Positions 26,900 through 35,805 of a stretch of DNA of 52,479 nucleotides are shown here, piece by piece. Origin of the DNA: Bacillus sp. MM2020_1 (lineage in GTDB: Bacteria; Bacillota; Bacilli; Bacillales; Cytobacillaceae). Under the pieces are notes generated by a model. It was not told the DNA's origin, did not search any database, and worked only from the letters and a program-made list of their open reading frames with translations. How positions within the stretch are numbered: the first letter of the stretch is position 1; every line of letters begins with the position of its first letter. The stretch is taken from NCBI GenBank assembly GCA_011250595.1, contig JAANMP010000032.1:1-52479 (forward strand), given 5' to 3'. Position numbers and translations under genes: made by a program.

Positions 26900-28534
26900 T
26901 TGAAATCTACTAAACAATCAAATCAGTACGACGCTATTGTTATAGGGGCAGGTTTTTCAGGGTTGTATACCCTCCATCGTCTTCGGGAGGCTGGTTTCTC
27001 TGTCCGTGTTTTCGAGGCGGGAGAAGGTGTCGGGGGTACATGGTATTGGAATCGTTATCCCGGAGCACGCTGCGACTCGGAAAGCATCTATTATAATTAT
27101 ACTTTTTCAGAAGAACTCTATAAGGAATGGACCTGGACTTCTCGATATCCTGAGCAACCGGAGATACTAAGTTACCTAAATTTCGTGGCAACAAAGTTTG
27201 ATCTACGTCGTGACATCCAGTTTAAGACTCGTGTTAGGGCTGCACATTATAATGAAGAGAATAATAAATGGCATGTCTATTTAAACGATGGAACGAGTGT
27301 ATCAGCGAAGTACTTCATCACAGGAGTTGGCTGTCTTTCTGCTTCCAACGTACCAAACTTTAAAGGAATTAATCATTTCAAGGGCGAGTGGTACCACACT
27401 GGGCACTGGCCACACGAAAAGGTTGATTTCAAGGGAAAGCGGGTCGGGATTATTGGGACTGGTTCGACTGGCGTGCAAGCCATTCCAGTCATAGCGCAAG
27501 AGGCCGAGCACTTAACCGTTTTCCAACGAACCCCACAGTATTGCGCCCCGGCGAGAAATCATCCGTACGACCCGGAATATATCCGGCAGGCTAAAGAAAA
27601 TTTCAGCGAGATTAAACGTCAAATGCGTGAATCCCAAGGTGGCCAGCCAGTGATACCACCAACTAAGTCAGCGCTGGAGGTTTCACCGGAGGAGCGCAAG
27701 CGGGTTTACGAAGAAGCGTGGGAGAAAGGTGGATTAGGACTTTTCACCGCCTATTATGACGTGACGATCAATGAAGCAGCTAATGAAACGGTTGCTGAAT
27801 TTGTCCGCACCAAAATCCGTGAAATTGTAAAAGACCCTAAGGTGTCCCAAAATCTTTTACCAAGCTATTTTTATGGCACTAAACGGCCAATCATTGACAC
27901 TAACTATTATGAAACGTATAACCGAGAAAACGTCACTTTGGTCGATGTGAAGAAGGCAGCTATTGAGGAGATCACTCCACAAGGGCTCCGGACCACTGAG
28001 GCGGAGTATGAACTGGACACGATTGTTTTTGCGACTGGATATGATGGCATGACGGGACCGTTGCTTAAGATCGATATTCGTGGTAAAGACGGGGTGTCAT
28101 TGAAAGAGAAATGGGCAGGGGGAGCAGAGACCAGGACTTACCTGGGCATCGCCAACGCTGGCTTTCCAAACATGTTCATGATTACTGGTCCCGAAAGTCC
28201 TTCTGTACTTAGTAACATGCCTGTCTCGATTGAGCAGCATGTAGAATGGATTTCTGATTGTATCGAATATATGCGTGCACAAGGACTTGAAACAATTGAG
28301 GCGAATGTAGAGGCGGAAGAAGCTTGGAGTAAGCATTGCAGAGAAGTAGCTGAATCGACGCTCTTTACGAAAACGGACTCATGGTATACTGGTGCGAATA
28401 TCCCGGGTAAGCCACGCGGATTCCTAATTTATTTAGGCGGAGTCGGCGCTTATCGCCAAAAGTGTACCGAAATTGCAGAAAATGGGTACGAAGGATTTGC
28501 ATTAATGACATCTTCTAAGACAGTATCACTTTAA
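26900..28534 (+). CDS. Baeyer-Villiger flavin monooxygenase
   Basis: 544 residues, the normal length. The FAD motif GAGFSG is at 17-22, the Baeyer-Villiger fingerprint FKGEWYHTGHWP near 160-171, and the NADPH motif GTGSTG near 186. TTG start after GGGAGG. It inserts oxygen next to a ketone carbonyl with NADPH and O2, giving an ester or lactone. In operon with the esterase, under probable control of the divergent LuxR protein. Confidence 0.93.
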   Translation: MKSTKQSNQYDAIVIGAGFSGLYTLHRLREAGFSVRVFEAGEGVGGTWYWNRYPGARCDSESIYYNYTFSEELYKEWTWTSRYPEQPEILSYLNFVATKFDLRRDIQFKTRVRAAHYNEENNKWHVYLNDGTSVSAKYFITGVGCLSASNVPNFKGINHFKGEWYHTGHWPHEKVDFKGKRVGIIGTGSTGVQAIPVIAQEAEHLTVFQRTPQYCAPARNHPYDPEYIRQAKENFSEIKRQMRESQGGQPVIPPTKSALEVSPEERKRVYEEAWEKGGLGLFTAYYDVTINEAANETVAEFVRTKIREIVKDPKVSQNLLPSYFYGTKRPIIDTNYYETYNRENVTLVDVKKAAIEEITPQGLRTTEAEYELDTIVFATGYDGMTGPLLKIDIRGKDGVSLKEKWAGGAETRTYLGIANAGFPNMFMITGPESPSVLSNMPVSIEQHVEWISDCIEYMRAQGLETIEANVEAEEAWSKHCREVAESTLFTKTDSWYTGANIPGKPRGFLIYLGGVGAYRQKCTEIAENGYEGFALMTSSKTVSL

Positions 28535-28563
28535 TCGATTGTGCTAGAAAAATATAAACTTCA

Positions 28564-28593
28564 AAAAAAAGAGTCTTCGGACTCTTTTTTTCT
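28564..28593 (+). terminator. Terminator after the monooxygenase
   Basis: AAAGAGTC-TTCG-GACTCTTT with flanking A and T runs; a stable tetraloop. Confidence 0.92.
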
Positions 28594-28675
28594 GTCTTAA
28601 AAATAAGACGAGGCGAATTTAAGAATCATCTGATAAAGATTTTTTAGAAAATTCAAAGACATTTGAAATAATGGA

Positions 28676-28704
28676 TTGATTAATTGAATCTGGAAATGTA
28701 TAAT
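28676..28704 (+). promoter_or_regulatory. Sigma-A-type promoter of the phosphate transporter gene
   Basis: TTGATT, 17-nt spacer, TATAAT. Confidence 0.6.
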
Positions 28705-28815
28705 TAACAACATACTAAATTATTCCTACCTGAATAGTATGGATTATGAGCTGATAGATTGGATGGATGCGTGTTTACCAGCTTAATAGAGAAGTTACAT
28801 AAGGAGAGGTTATAC

Positions 28816-29898
28816 ATGGTTTGGACGTCTATTGCTTATATCATTGCTTTCTTCTTCGCCATGAATATTGGAGCAAGTGGGACGGCAGCATCGATGGGAT
28901 CGGCCTATGGTGCAGACGCAATTAAGAGTAAACGCTTGGCAATGGTGTTAGTGGCCTTTGCAGCCTTCCTTGGGGCTGTACTTGGTGGTGGAGAAGTTGT
29001 AAAAACAATTGGTGAGGGAATTATTCCTTCCAATCTCCTAAGTATAAAATTAGTCGTCCTGATTCTTGCAGGAGCGACTTTAACCCTATTTATAGCAAAT
29101 ATATTAGGAATTCCCTTATCGACTAGTGAGGTTACTGTTGGATCGATTGTAGGAGCAGGGATTGCGTTTAAAAGTTTGTACATAAATAACCTAATGGTAA
29201 TTGTTTTATTTTGGGTGTTAGTTCCAATTATCTCTTTTCTCATTACGTTTTTGCTTGGAAAAATCATTTCCAGGGCTGAGAAACGATGGGTTGCTTTGAC
29301 GAAGAATGGGAAATGGAAAAAGTGGCTGGCCATATTACTTGTTGTGGGGGGCTGCTTAGAAGCTTTTTCGGCTGGGATGAATAATGTTGCAAACGCCGTT
29401 GGACCGCTAGTTGGTGCCGGGATGATTTCCACAACAAAAGGAATCTGGATTGGTGGTATATTCGTTTCAATCGGTGCCATTTTATTAGGGGGCAGGGTGC
29501 TTGAAACGAATGGGAAGAAAATTACCAGGTTGTCTTTACTGGAAGGAAGCGCGGTTTCCTTTACGGGAGGAACCCTCGTAATTGTGGCATCCCTGTTTGG
29601 TTTGCCAATTCCGCTGACCCAAGTTACAACCTGTGGAATTTTAGGTGTAGGTGCCTCACAAAAAGGGTTTGGTATTTGGCAAAAATCAGTAATTCAAAGA
29701 ATTCTAAAAGTTTGGCTTATTTCTCCGTTAGCCTCACTTGTTATTTCTTATATTCTTATCAATCTCTTAGTTAAAATTAATATTTATAATATTATCATCA
29801 TAGTTAGTACATTGATTGCAACAGTAGGAACGTTAAGCCTTTCAGCAACCATCCGCAAGGAAAACAGTACCATTCATGATGATGGTGGTGGGATATAA
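28816..29898 (+). CDS. PiT family inorganic phosphate (or sulfate) transporter
   Basis: 360 residues from the ATG at 28816 with AAGGAGAGG upstream. Hydrophobic throughout, with the two PHO-4 signatures: MNIGASGTAASMGSAYG in the first helix and GGCLEAFSAGMNNVANAVGPLVGAG in the second half. PiT proteins carry metal-phosphate with H+; Bacillus CysP of the same family carries sulfate. No cysteine-pathway genes are adjacent, so phosphate is preferred but not proven. Confidence 0.83.
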   Translation: MVWTSIAYIIAFFFAMNIGASGTAASMGSAYGADAIKSKRLAMVLVAFAAFLGAVLGGGEVVKTIGEGIIPSNLLSIKLVVLILAGATLTLFIANILGIPLSTSEVTVGSIVGAGIAFKSLYINNLMVIVLFWVLVPIISFLITFLLGKIISRAEKRWVALTKNGKWKKWLAILLVVGGCLEAFSAGMNNVANAVGPLVGAGMISTTKGIWIGGIFVSIGAILLGGRVLETNGKKITRLSLLEGSAVSFTGGTLVIVASLFGLPIPLTQVTTCGILGVGASQKGFGIWQKSVIQRILKVWLISPLASLVISYILINLLVKINIYNIIIIVSTLIATVGTLSLSATIRKENSTIHDDGGGI

Positions 29899-29922
29899 TT
29901 TCTCGATTTTGAGCTTGTTTGG

Positions 29923-29955
29923 AACTCTGTTGAAAAAATATCAACAGAGTTTTTA
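29923..29955 (+). terminator. Terminator after the PiT gene
   Basis: AACTCTGTTGA pairs with TCAACAGAGTT, then T residues. Confidence 0.88.
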
Positions 29956-30062
29956 TATTTTAATATGAGTTCACAAGTAGTAAAATTATTTTGAGCAGGA
30001 TTACATAGTAGAAATTAAAAAAAGGCAAAAAGTTTGCATCTTCAAAAGAAAGGATAGATTTT

Positions 30063-30986
30063 ATGAGAGAGATAAAAAAGGTAACTATTATTGGTTTAGG
30101 GGCATTAGGAATTCTTTATGGACATCATTTATCAAAGAAAATGCCAAAAGCAGATTTACGTATCATTGCGGACCGGGAACGAATTAATAAATATGAAAAA
30201 GAACATCTCTATTGTAACGGGGAACATTGCAGTTTCACTTATCTGTCACCTGATGGACCAAGTGAGCCAGCTGATTTACTCATTTTTACGGTCAAATATA
30301 ATGGATTAAAGGACGCCATTCAAGCTGTAAAGAACCATGTTGGTGAACAGACGATTATTTTATCCGCATTAAATGGGATTTCTAGCGAGAGTATCATTGG
30401 ACAGGTTTATGGTGAAGAAAAGGTTCTATATTGTGTTGCCCAAGGAATGGATGCCGTTAAAGAGGGAAATCAACTCATATATGACCATATGGGAATCTTA
30501 TGTTTTGGAGAACAAGAACCGGGCTTGATTTCTGATAAGGTAAAGAGTGTGGCGGAATTTTTTGATCAAGTCGAACTTCCCTATGAGATTGATACAGATA
30601 TGGTGAAACGACAATGGGGGAAGTTTATGTTAAATGTGGGGGTCAATCAAACCGTAGCTGTTTATGAGAGCAATTATGGAGAGGTACAGCAGGAAGGGAA
30701 AGCTAGAGAGATGATGATTGGAGCGATGAGAGAGGTCATCGCGCTATCTGAAAAAGCAGGGGTCCATCTTACAGAAGCAGATCTAGACTATTGGTTAAGT
30801 ATATTGGCCACCTTAAATCCAGACGGAAAACCCTCGATGGCTCAAGATGTCGAGGCCAGACGCCCTAGTGAAGTGGAATTATTTGCCGGAACAGTCTTAC
30901 ACTTAGCTCAGCAATACGGAATAGCAACACCTATAAATCAGGATCTTTATCACAGGATTCAATTGATAGAAAGTCAATATAAATAA
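30063..30986 (+). CDS. 2-dehydropantoate 2-reductase (ketopantoate reductase family)
   Basis: 307 residues. N-terminal NADPH fold with IIGLGALGILYG; the lysine of KRQWGKFMLNVGVNQ (near residue 180) and the C-terminal KPSMAQDVEARRPSEVELF match PanE/ApbA. It reduces ketopantoate to pantoate for coenzyme A. Paralogues acting on other 2-oxo acids exist, and no panB/panC gene is adjacent, so the pantothenate role is likely but not certain. Confidence 0.85.
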   Translation: MREIKKVTIIGLGALGILYGHHLSKKMPKADLRIIADRERINKYEKEHLYCNGEHCSFTYLSPDGPSEPADLLIFTVKYNGLKDAIQAVKNHVGEQTIILSALNGISSESIIGQVYGEEKVLYCVAQGMDAVKEGNQLIYDHMGILCFGEQEPGLISDKVKSVAEFFDQVELPYEIDTDMVKRQWGKFMLNVGVNQTVAVYESNYGEVQQEGKAREMMIGAMREVIALSEKAGVHLTEADLDYWLSILATLNPDGKPSMAQDVEARRPSEVELFAGTVLHLAQQYGIATPINQDLYHRIQLIESQYK

Positions 30987-31046
30987 AAAATAGTGCCTGA
31001 CACCCAATGCGTCAAAAGTTAAAATCGGGGTGTCAGGCACTATTTT
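30987..31046 (+). repeat. 19-bp perfect inverted repeat (terminator or REP-like element)
   Basis: AAAATAGTGCCTGACACCC (30987-31005) is the exact reverse complement of the segment at 31028-31046, with a 22-nt loop, just after the ketopantoate reductase stop. The 3' arm ends in TTTT, so it can act as a terminator; the GTGCCTGACACC core also resembles dispersed elements in Bacillus genomes (recollection, not checked). Confidence 0.7.
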
Positions 31047-31234
31047 GTTACAAAAATGTGAACTCGGCAGTACCTATTTGTGATTTTTATAAGCAGGTAT
31101 ATGGAAGGTTTTATCATTGTTATCATAAAATAGATGTAAATGTAATTTTTATTCTCGAGAGAAATGTAGGGATCATGACGGTGCGCAAATGGACAGAAAT
31201 AGGGAACTACAACTTGAGAAGAGGGTTGATGTTA

Positions 31235-31855
31235 ATGTGGCCTTTTGACAGCAAGAAAAAGACGAATGAAATGGCAGGAAGGTCATGCTACTTTTCCGTG
31301 AAAGAGACCACAGACGGAACCGAGTTTAATGATTTCGTCCATAATCTGAAAGAAGTCCTTTGCAATACCACAAGGGAAATCGTCTTTTTATGCGTGGGTA
31401 CCGATCGTTCAACAGGAGACTCACTAGGTCCCATCGTGGGGAAAATGCTAATAGAAAATAATCTCCCATACCCTGTATATGGAACTTTAGAAAAACCAGT
31501 TCACGCCTTAAATATCAAGAAGATTCTGAAAGAAATTAATCAAACACACAATGATCCGTTTATTTTGGGGATTGATGCTTGTTTGGGAGATGAGAGGCAA
31601 ATTGGGTTTATCTTTTTCAAAGAAGGTTCATTGATTCCTGGCATCGCTGTCAATAAAAAGCTTCCTCATGTTGGTGAATACCATATGAAGGCAGTGGTTA
31701 ATTACCTTGACGCGCTATCGCCGGCACAATCCTTAAATAATACCAGATTATTTACTGTCATGACGATCGCAGAAGTAATGACAAAGATGATTACGTCAGC
31801 TGTAGAAAGAGAAGCACCATCTTCCAAAAGACCAGTTGAAAACTTCCGTAGATAG
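31235..31855 (+). CDS. yyaC: YyaC-type sporulation protein (GPR-protease-like fold)
   Basis: 206 residues from the ATG at 31235, which has GAGAAGAGGG at proper distance; the frame stays open further upstream but overlaps the inverted repeat. The core FLCVGTDRSTGDSLGPIVG and GIDACLGDERQIGFI are characteristic of YyaC, a spore protein related in fold to the germination protease. Its exact role is not established. It adds to the evidence for a spore former. Confidence 0.85.
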   Translation: MWPFDSKKKTNEMAGRSCYFSVKETTDGTEFNDFVHNLKEVLCNTTREIVFLCVGTDRSTGDSLGPIVGKMLIENNLPYPVYGTLEKPVHALNIKKILKEINQTHNDPFILGIDACLGDERQIGFIFFKEGSLIPGIAVNKKLPHVGEYHMKAVVNYLDALSPAQSLNNTRLFTVMTIAEVMTKMITSAVEREAPSSKRPVENFRR

Positions 31856-31904
31856 GAAAGATTACTTTCTCCTATTTTTCTATTGGAAATTCTGACCAAA
31901 GAAT

Positions 31905-31950
31905 TTGAAGTTTTTAAATAGTGTGAGTTATAATTGGTACAATGTATACC
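31905..31950 (+). promoter_or_regulatory. Promoter of the first regulon GntR gene with operator-like site
   Basis: TTGAAG, 18-nt spacer, TATAAT at 31929-31934. Immediately downstream GGTACAATGTATACC (31936-31950) has GGTA/TATACC arms and overlaps the likely start of transcription, consistent with autoregulation. Confidence 0.55.
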
Positions 31951-31968
31951 TGGAAAGAAGGAGAAATT

Positions 31969-32646
31969 GTGGGGAATAATTGGGCCGAGGAAGATCTGAT
32001 ATCTTTACGTGAGAGGGTCTTTATCCATATTAAAGACCTTATTTTAGAAGGTGAATTTAAAACCGGGGATCGTCTAGTGGAACGGGAACTTGCCGAACGA
32101 TTAAATATTAGCAGAACGCCTATTCGTGAAGCATTATTTAGATTAGAATCGCAAGGGTTTGTAAAAACCGTTCCAAGAAAAGGTGTTATTGTCGCAGATA
32201 TTTCTGAGAAGGAAATCATTGAAGTATTTACAATTCTTTCTTCGCTTGAGGTTTTGGCAGCCAAATTAGCTGTTCAGAAGCTGGACGATGAAACCAAAAG
32301 TAAATTTGTTGAGTACAGTAAAAAGGTGGAAGATTGTTTAAAGAATCAGAATGATACTGATTTCACTCCTTTGCATGGTGAATTAAATCACCTCTTATAC
32401 AGTTCGGCGAAGAATGCAAAGCTGTATGAAATGCTGAGCGGTTTATCGGACTATATTCGCGCCTTTGCCAAGACAGGGTATAAAAACCCGGGCCGCGCTG
32501 TCCAATCGATGGAGGAGCACTTACGAATTATGGAAGCTATTATCAATCAAGAAATTGAAATGGCCGAGTATTTGACGAAGATTCATATTGAAAATTCTCG
32601 AAAAGCGTATATTGAGGCAGTCAAACTAGGAAAAAAAGAGAAGTAA
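31969..32646 (+). CDS. GntR/FCD regulator, first of two paralogues in the TTGGTATACCAA regulon
   Basis: 225 residues from a GTG at 31969 with AAGGAG upstream; an in-frame ATG at 31942 lies on the operator and is rejected. The chosen start aligns residue for residue with the paralogue at 44414. The winged helix (about 15-75) contains ISRTPIREALFRLESQGF and KTVPRKGV, identical to the paralogue. The FCD-type ligand domain follows, although its metal histidines are less obvious than usual. Expected to bind TTGGTATACCAA-like sites and release them on binding a pathway acid. Confidence 0.88.
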   Translation: MGNNWAEEDLISLRERVFIHIKDLILEGEFKTGDRLVERELAERLNISRTPIREALFRLESQGFVKTVPRKGVIVADISEKEIIEVFTILSSLEVLAAKLAVQKLDDETKSKFVEYSKKVEDCLKNQNDTDFTPLHGELNHLLYSSAKNAKLYEMLSGLSDYIRAFAKTGYKNPGRAVQSMEEHLRIMEAIINQEIEMAEYLTKIHIENSRKAYIEAVKLGKKEK

Positions 32647-32650
32647 GAAA

Positions 32651-32688
32651 AAAGAGAAACTCCATCCCAAGGTGGAGTTTCTCTTTTT
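32651..32688 (+). terminator. Terminator after the GntR gene
   Basis: AAAGAGAAACTCCA pairs with TGGAGTTTCTCTTT around TCCCAAGG. Confidence 0.92.
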
Positions 32689-32702
32689 CTGTTAACTAAT
32701 CA

Positions 32703-33509
32703 TTAAACGCCAATCACAACAGATGAAGTTAGGTTTTGCAATACTTTCGCAACACTCATGGCGACAATCGGGCTAGATTTAGGATTTTCCTTAAAAGGAT
32801 TGTTTTGAATGGTGGTTTCCATTTGCCCGAAATAGCCCTTCGCTACAATGGTATGGGTATTCATTTGAATTGTTGGGTCTACATAAACTTGAACCTTTGT
32901 TTCCTCAAAACCGATTCCAGCGAGGCTTAACGCCGCCGATACATTCACATTTTGAGGGAATAATTTTGCAGCACTTCTAGCATTTCCCTCAAAGATACAA
33001 ACAGGATCTGCAATCGTTGCTAAATCAACCTTTTCCTCAGCAATTGTCCCATACCAACTTTTTGGCGGTTTTCTCGTAATCAGTGTGATTTCATCTATTT
33101 CACCTAACACCCCTGCGGCGATACGATCTAAACCTGCGATGGCTCCTGATGGGATTATCATTTGTTTTTTGCAGTTCGCCGCAGCCGCCTGTAAGTTCTC
33201 ATAAAAGTCTAAATCCGCTAAAACACCGACGGACAGGATGACTAAATGACTTCCAGAGGTGAGGGCTTTTTCCCCGTATAATTGAAGGGCATGATGACCG
33301 GCCGCCTCAATGATGATATCTAAATTTTGGGTAAAAAAAACATCTTCATTTGTAGTAACTGTACATTGCGCGGGTGAATGATCCAACGGACCAAGTGGGG
33401 TCCTTACCAAAATGGATTGAAGGACGACATCTCCGGCTTGTCCTGACACGATTAATTTGCTAATACTCTTTCCCAACGTTCCATAGCCAATGATACCAGC
33501 TCTAAGCAT
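32703..33509 (-). CDS. L-aspartate dehydrogenase family protein (NadX/DUF108)
   Basis: 268 residues from the ATG at 33509, seven bases after GAGGAGA; an ATG two codons upstream overlaps that site. N-terminal Rossmann motif GIIGYGTLGKSI, the PSGAIAGLDRIAAG loop, RKPPKSW, then LFPQNVNVSAALSLAG and VDPTIQMNTH are characteristic of the aspartate dehydrogenase C-terminal domain. The family deaminates L-aspartate to oxaloacetate or iminoaspartate with NAD(P). No nadA/nadC genes are near, so here it probably serves catabolism, on aspartate or an analogue. A perfect ATGGTATACCAT lies 78 nt upstream. Confidence 0.85.
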   Translation of the reverse strand: MLRAGIIGYGTLGKSISKLIVSGQAGDVVLQSILVRTPLGPLDHSPAQCTVTTNEDVFFTQNLDIIIEAAGHHALQLYGEKALTSGSHLVILSVGVLADLDFYENLQAAAANCKKQMIIPSGAIAGLDRIAAGVLGEIDEITLITRKPPKSWYGTIAEEKVDLATIADPVCIFEGNARSAAKLFPQNVNVSAALSLAGIGFEETKVQVYVDPTIQMNTHTIVAKGYFGQMETTIQNNPFKENPKSSPIVAMSVAKVLQNLTSSVVIGV

Positions 33510-34168
33510 CTTCATTCTCCTCTTGATTAAATTTTTTAGGATCCTATTAACTAGCTATCAATCTATGTATATAAAATATTTTGTATATGGTATACCATTA
33601 ATTTTCTACATTTTAGCCGATTCGTCCAACAAAAGCAATAGTGATAACTTGAATATCAAAAAACTTCAAAATTTTCAAAATAGTTTGCAATGATAATAGA
33701 ATCATGGTATATTATTTTCAACCTTAGAGTAAACAAGGTGTACATAGTGAAAAGAAGGGGTGATTTTAATATTCCTAAAATTCAAACTACATAAAACTCA
33801 GAAAAAAATCTGAAAGCGCATTCAACTGTAGTTTTGTAGACTGATTGCTTTAGGAGAGTAGAAAAATAGCTGGTAATGGAGGTTTCATTAAATTTAGTAT
33901 TCAGTTGTACTCAGTAATTCCGCCGTATTTTTTTTAATACCATGGTATACAATCTACAGTATGCAAAATATAATCTTCTTAATTTTATAATGAATATTGC
34001 CATTGTTTATCAATTTAGGAATTAAGAAAAGAACATCTGAAGTAGAGGATTTACACCATGAATAAATCATTTTCTAATGATTATTCCTCTCCCACGATCT
34101 TTTCCCATATGTAAAGGAAATCTTTCGCTACAATCGTTTTAAACTATTTTAAAACACGGAGGGGAAAT
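33510..34168 (+). promoter_or_regulatory. 659-nt divergent control region with three operator-like sites and a cre site
   Basis: Contents in order: operator ATGGTATACCAT (33587-33598); promoter TTGCAA-17-TATATT (33685-33713) with TGG directly before the -10; a cre match TGAAAGCGCATTCAA (33811-33825) fitting TGNAANCGNWNNCWW exactly; ATACCATGGTATACAA (33937-33952), two overlapping dyads; and a possible short leader ORF at 34058. If the 33685 promoter drives the transporter, its leader is about 450 nt. I recognise no riboswitch. Confidence 0.6.
34058..34114 (+). CDS. Possible 18-residue leader peptide upstream of the transporter
   Basis: ATG with AGAGGATTT about ten bases upstream, encoding MNKSFSNDYSSPTIFSHM, then TAA; the transporter start is 55 nt further on. 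It could be chance in a non-coding leader. Confidence 0.2.
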   Translation: MNKSFSNDYSSPTIFSHM

Positions 34169-35608
34169 ATGGAATTAACAGCAGCTCATTGGGTATATCT
34201 AGTTGTCACTATAGCCGTTATTATTATCATGTTATTTAGAAAAGGTGTCGTATTACCACTTATTGTGGGAACCTTTATTGTGGCAGCCGTTTATAAAGGG
34301 AGCGTAATCGGAGGTTTCCAAGCCGTCTTTAATGCAAACCTCGTTGCTGCTAAGGAGCTATTTAGTATCTTCCTAATCATTTCCATCATGATTGGTCTTC
34401 TTAATTCCTTGAAAGATCTTGGTGCCGATAAAAGGATGGTCGTGCCAATCAAAAAAATAATGGTAAACGGACACGTTTCTTACTTAGTGTTAATGGTCAC
34501 GACATTTGTGATTTCGCTCTTCTTCTGGCCAACCCCAGCTGTTCCATTAATTTGTGCATTATTAGTACCTGCTGCAGTAAGTGCAGGATTGCCGGTCATG
34601 ACCTCAGCAATGGTTATTGTTATTGCAGGACAAGGTATGGCGCTTTCATCAGACTATATTATGCAAGTAGCCCCAATGTTAAGTGCAAAAGCCGCTGGAA
34701 TTGATAAATCCTTAGTTTCAGATAAAGCCTTCATTCTTTCTCTTATTACGGGAATAACTTCACTTGTGATTGTGTATGCCACACATCGAAAAGCAATTAC
34801 GAAAAGATCTGTTAATGAGATTAACAATGAAAAAGTATTCTTCCAGGTTAGCGAAGAACTTGCTGCTACAGTAGAAGAAACTGCCGATGTTATCAAGGTA
34901 AAAGAAAAATGGGGAAAAATCTTTGCGATTATTGTACCTTTAGCGATGCTAGGTGTAATGATTTTTATGGTTCAATCCAAAATTGGCGGTGGATCTGGAT
35001 TTGAGGGTGGCGACGGCGCAGCTTTTATTGGTGGAGTTGCTACGATTCTCTTAGTTTTGGCGACAATTGCTTTTAACCGAATTCATGCACTCGATAAAAT
35101 TAGTGAGCATATTACGGAAGGTTTTGTATTCGCTTTTAGAGCTATGGCTCCCGTCATACCGATTGCTGGTTACTTCTTTATGGGAAGCGGTGACTTTTCA
35201 GCTTCAATCCTCTCGTTAGGTGAAGATGCAGCAAAACCAGGATTCCTATTTGATTTAATCCAAGCAGGTCAAAATTATATTCCACATAGCCCATTTATTG
35301 CAGCATTTAGTATCTTAATCGTTGGAATCATTACCGGGTTAGATGGCTCCGGGTTTGCAGGACTTCCGTTAACCGGTGCTTTGTCTGGAGCAATTGGACC
35401 TGGAAGTCACATCGATCCTTCTGTTCTTGCAGCTATTGGACAAATGGGTGCAGTTTGGAGCGGCGGAGGGACATTAATTGCATGGTCATCGCTTGTTGCT
35501 GTTGCAGGCTTCTTACAAATATCACCGTTAGATCTGGCCCGGAAGAACTTTTTCCCAGTTATAACAGGACTTTTCCTTGCAACTCTCTTGGCAGTTTTCA
35601 TATGGTAA
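34169..35608 (+). CDS. Multi-pass organic anion transporter (ion-transporter superfamily-like)
   Basis: 479 residues with about eleven to twelve hydrophobic segments in two halves, joined by a charged loop near residues 205-245. FWPTPAVPLICALLVPAA in the first half and GLDGSGFAGLPLTGALSGAIG in the second look like the paired re-entrant loops of dicarboxylate/citrate/gluconate-type carriers (IT superfamily). I cannot name the family or substrate. GGAGGGG precedes the ATG. Operator and cre sites upstream suggest induction by the pathway substrate, making it the probable uptake system. Confidence 0.7.
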   Translation: MELTAAHWVYLVVTIAVIIIMLFRKGVVLPLIVGTFIVAAVYKGSVIGGFQAVFNANLVAAKELFSIFLIISIMIGLLNSLKDLGADKRMVVPIKKIMVNGHVSYLVLMVTTFVISLFFWPTPAVPLICALLVPAAVSAGLPVMTSAMVIVIAGQGMALSSDYIMQVAPMLSAKAAGIDKSLVSDKAFILSLITGITSLVIVYATHRKAITKRSVNEINNEKVFFQVSEELAATVEETADVIKVKEKWGKIFAIIVPLAMLGVMIFMVQSKIGGGSGFEGGDGAAFIGGVATILLVLATIAFNRIHALDKISEHITEGFVFAFRAMAPVIPIAGYFFMGSGDFSASILSLGEDAAKPGFLFDLIQAGQNYIPHSPFIAAFSILIVGIITGLDGSGFAGLPLTGALSGAIGPGSHIDPSVLAAIGQMGAVWSGGGTLIAWSSLVAVAGFLQISPLDLARKNFFPVITGLFLATLLAVFIW

Positions 35609-35673
35609 AGTAACAGGTAATTTTTATTTTAACTATTAAGTATACTAGAATAAAAAATTAGGGGTCGCTATTA

Positions 35674-35728
35674 AATAGGCTATTCCAAAAGTCAGCAGCG
35701 AACTGATTTTTGGGATAGCCTTATTATT
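35674..35728 (+). terminator. Terminator after the transporter
   Basis: AATAGGCTATTCCAAAAGTCAG pairs with CTGATTTTTGGGATAGCCTTATT with minor mismatches; modest T-rich tail. Confidence 0.7.
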
Positions 35729-35805
35729 TGTAGTTTAAAACCGAAAACATGGGTTCATTTGATTAGGAAGAAGTCATAATCTGAAATGAAGAGAGGGGAT
35801 ACAAG

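Noticed and set aside
28640..28653. Third copy of TTTTTAGAAAATT upstream of the PiT gene
   Set aside because: Shares 13 bases with the 48799/52424 element, but lacks the 5' part and lies 22 nt from the -35 rather than two; probably A+T-rich coincidence.
31007..31234. N-terminal extension of the YyaC ORF
   Set aside because: It begins inside the 19-bp inverted repeat, has non-YyaC sequence, and a better start exists at 31235.
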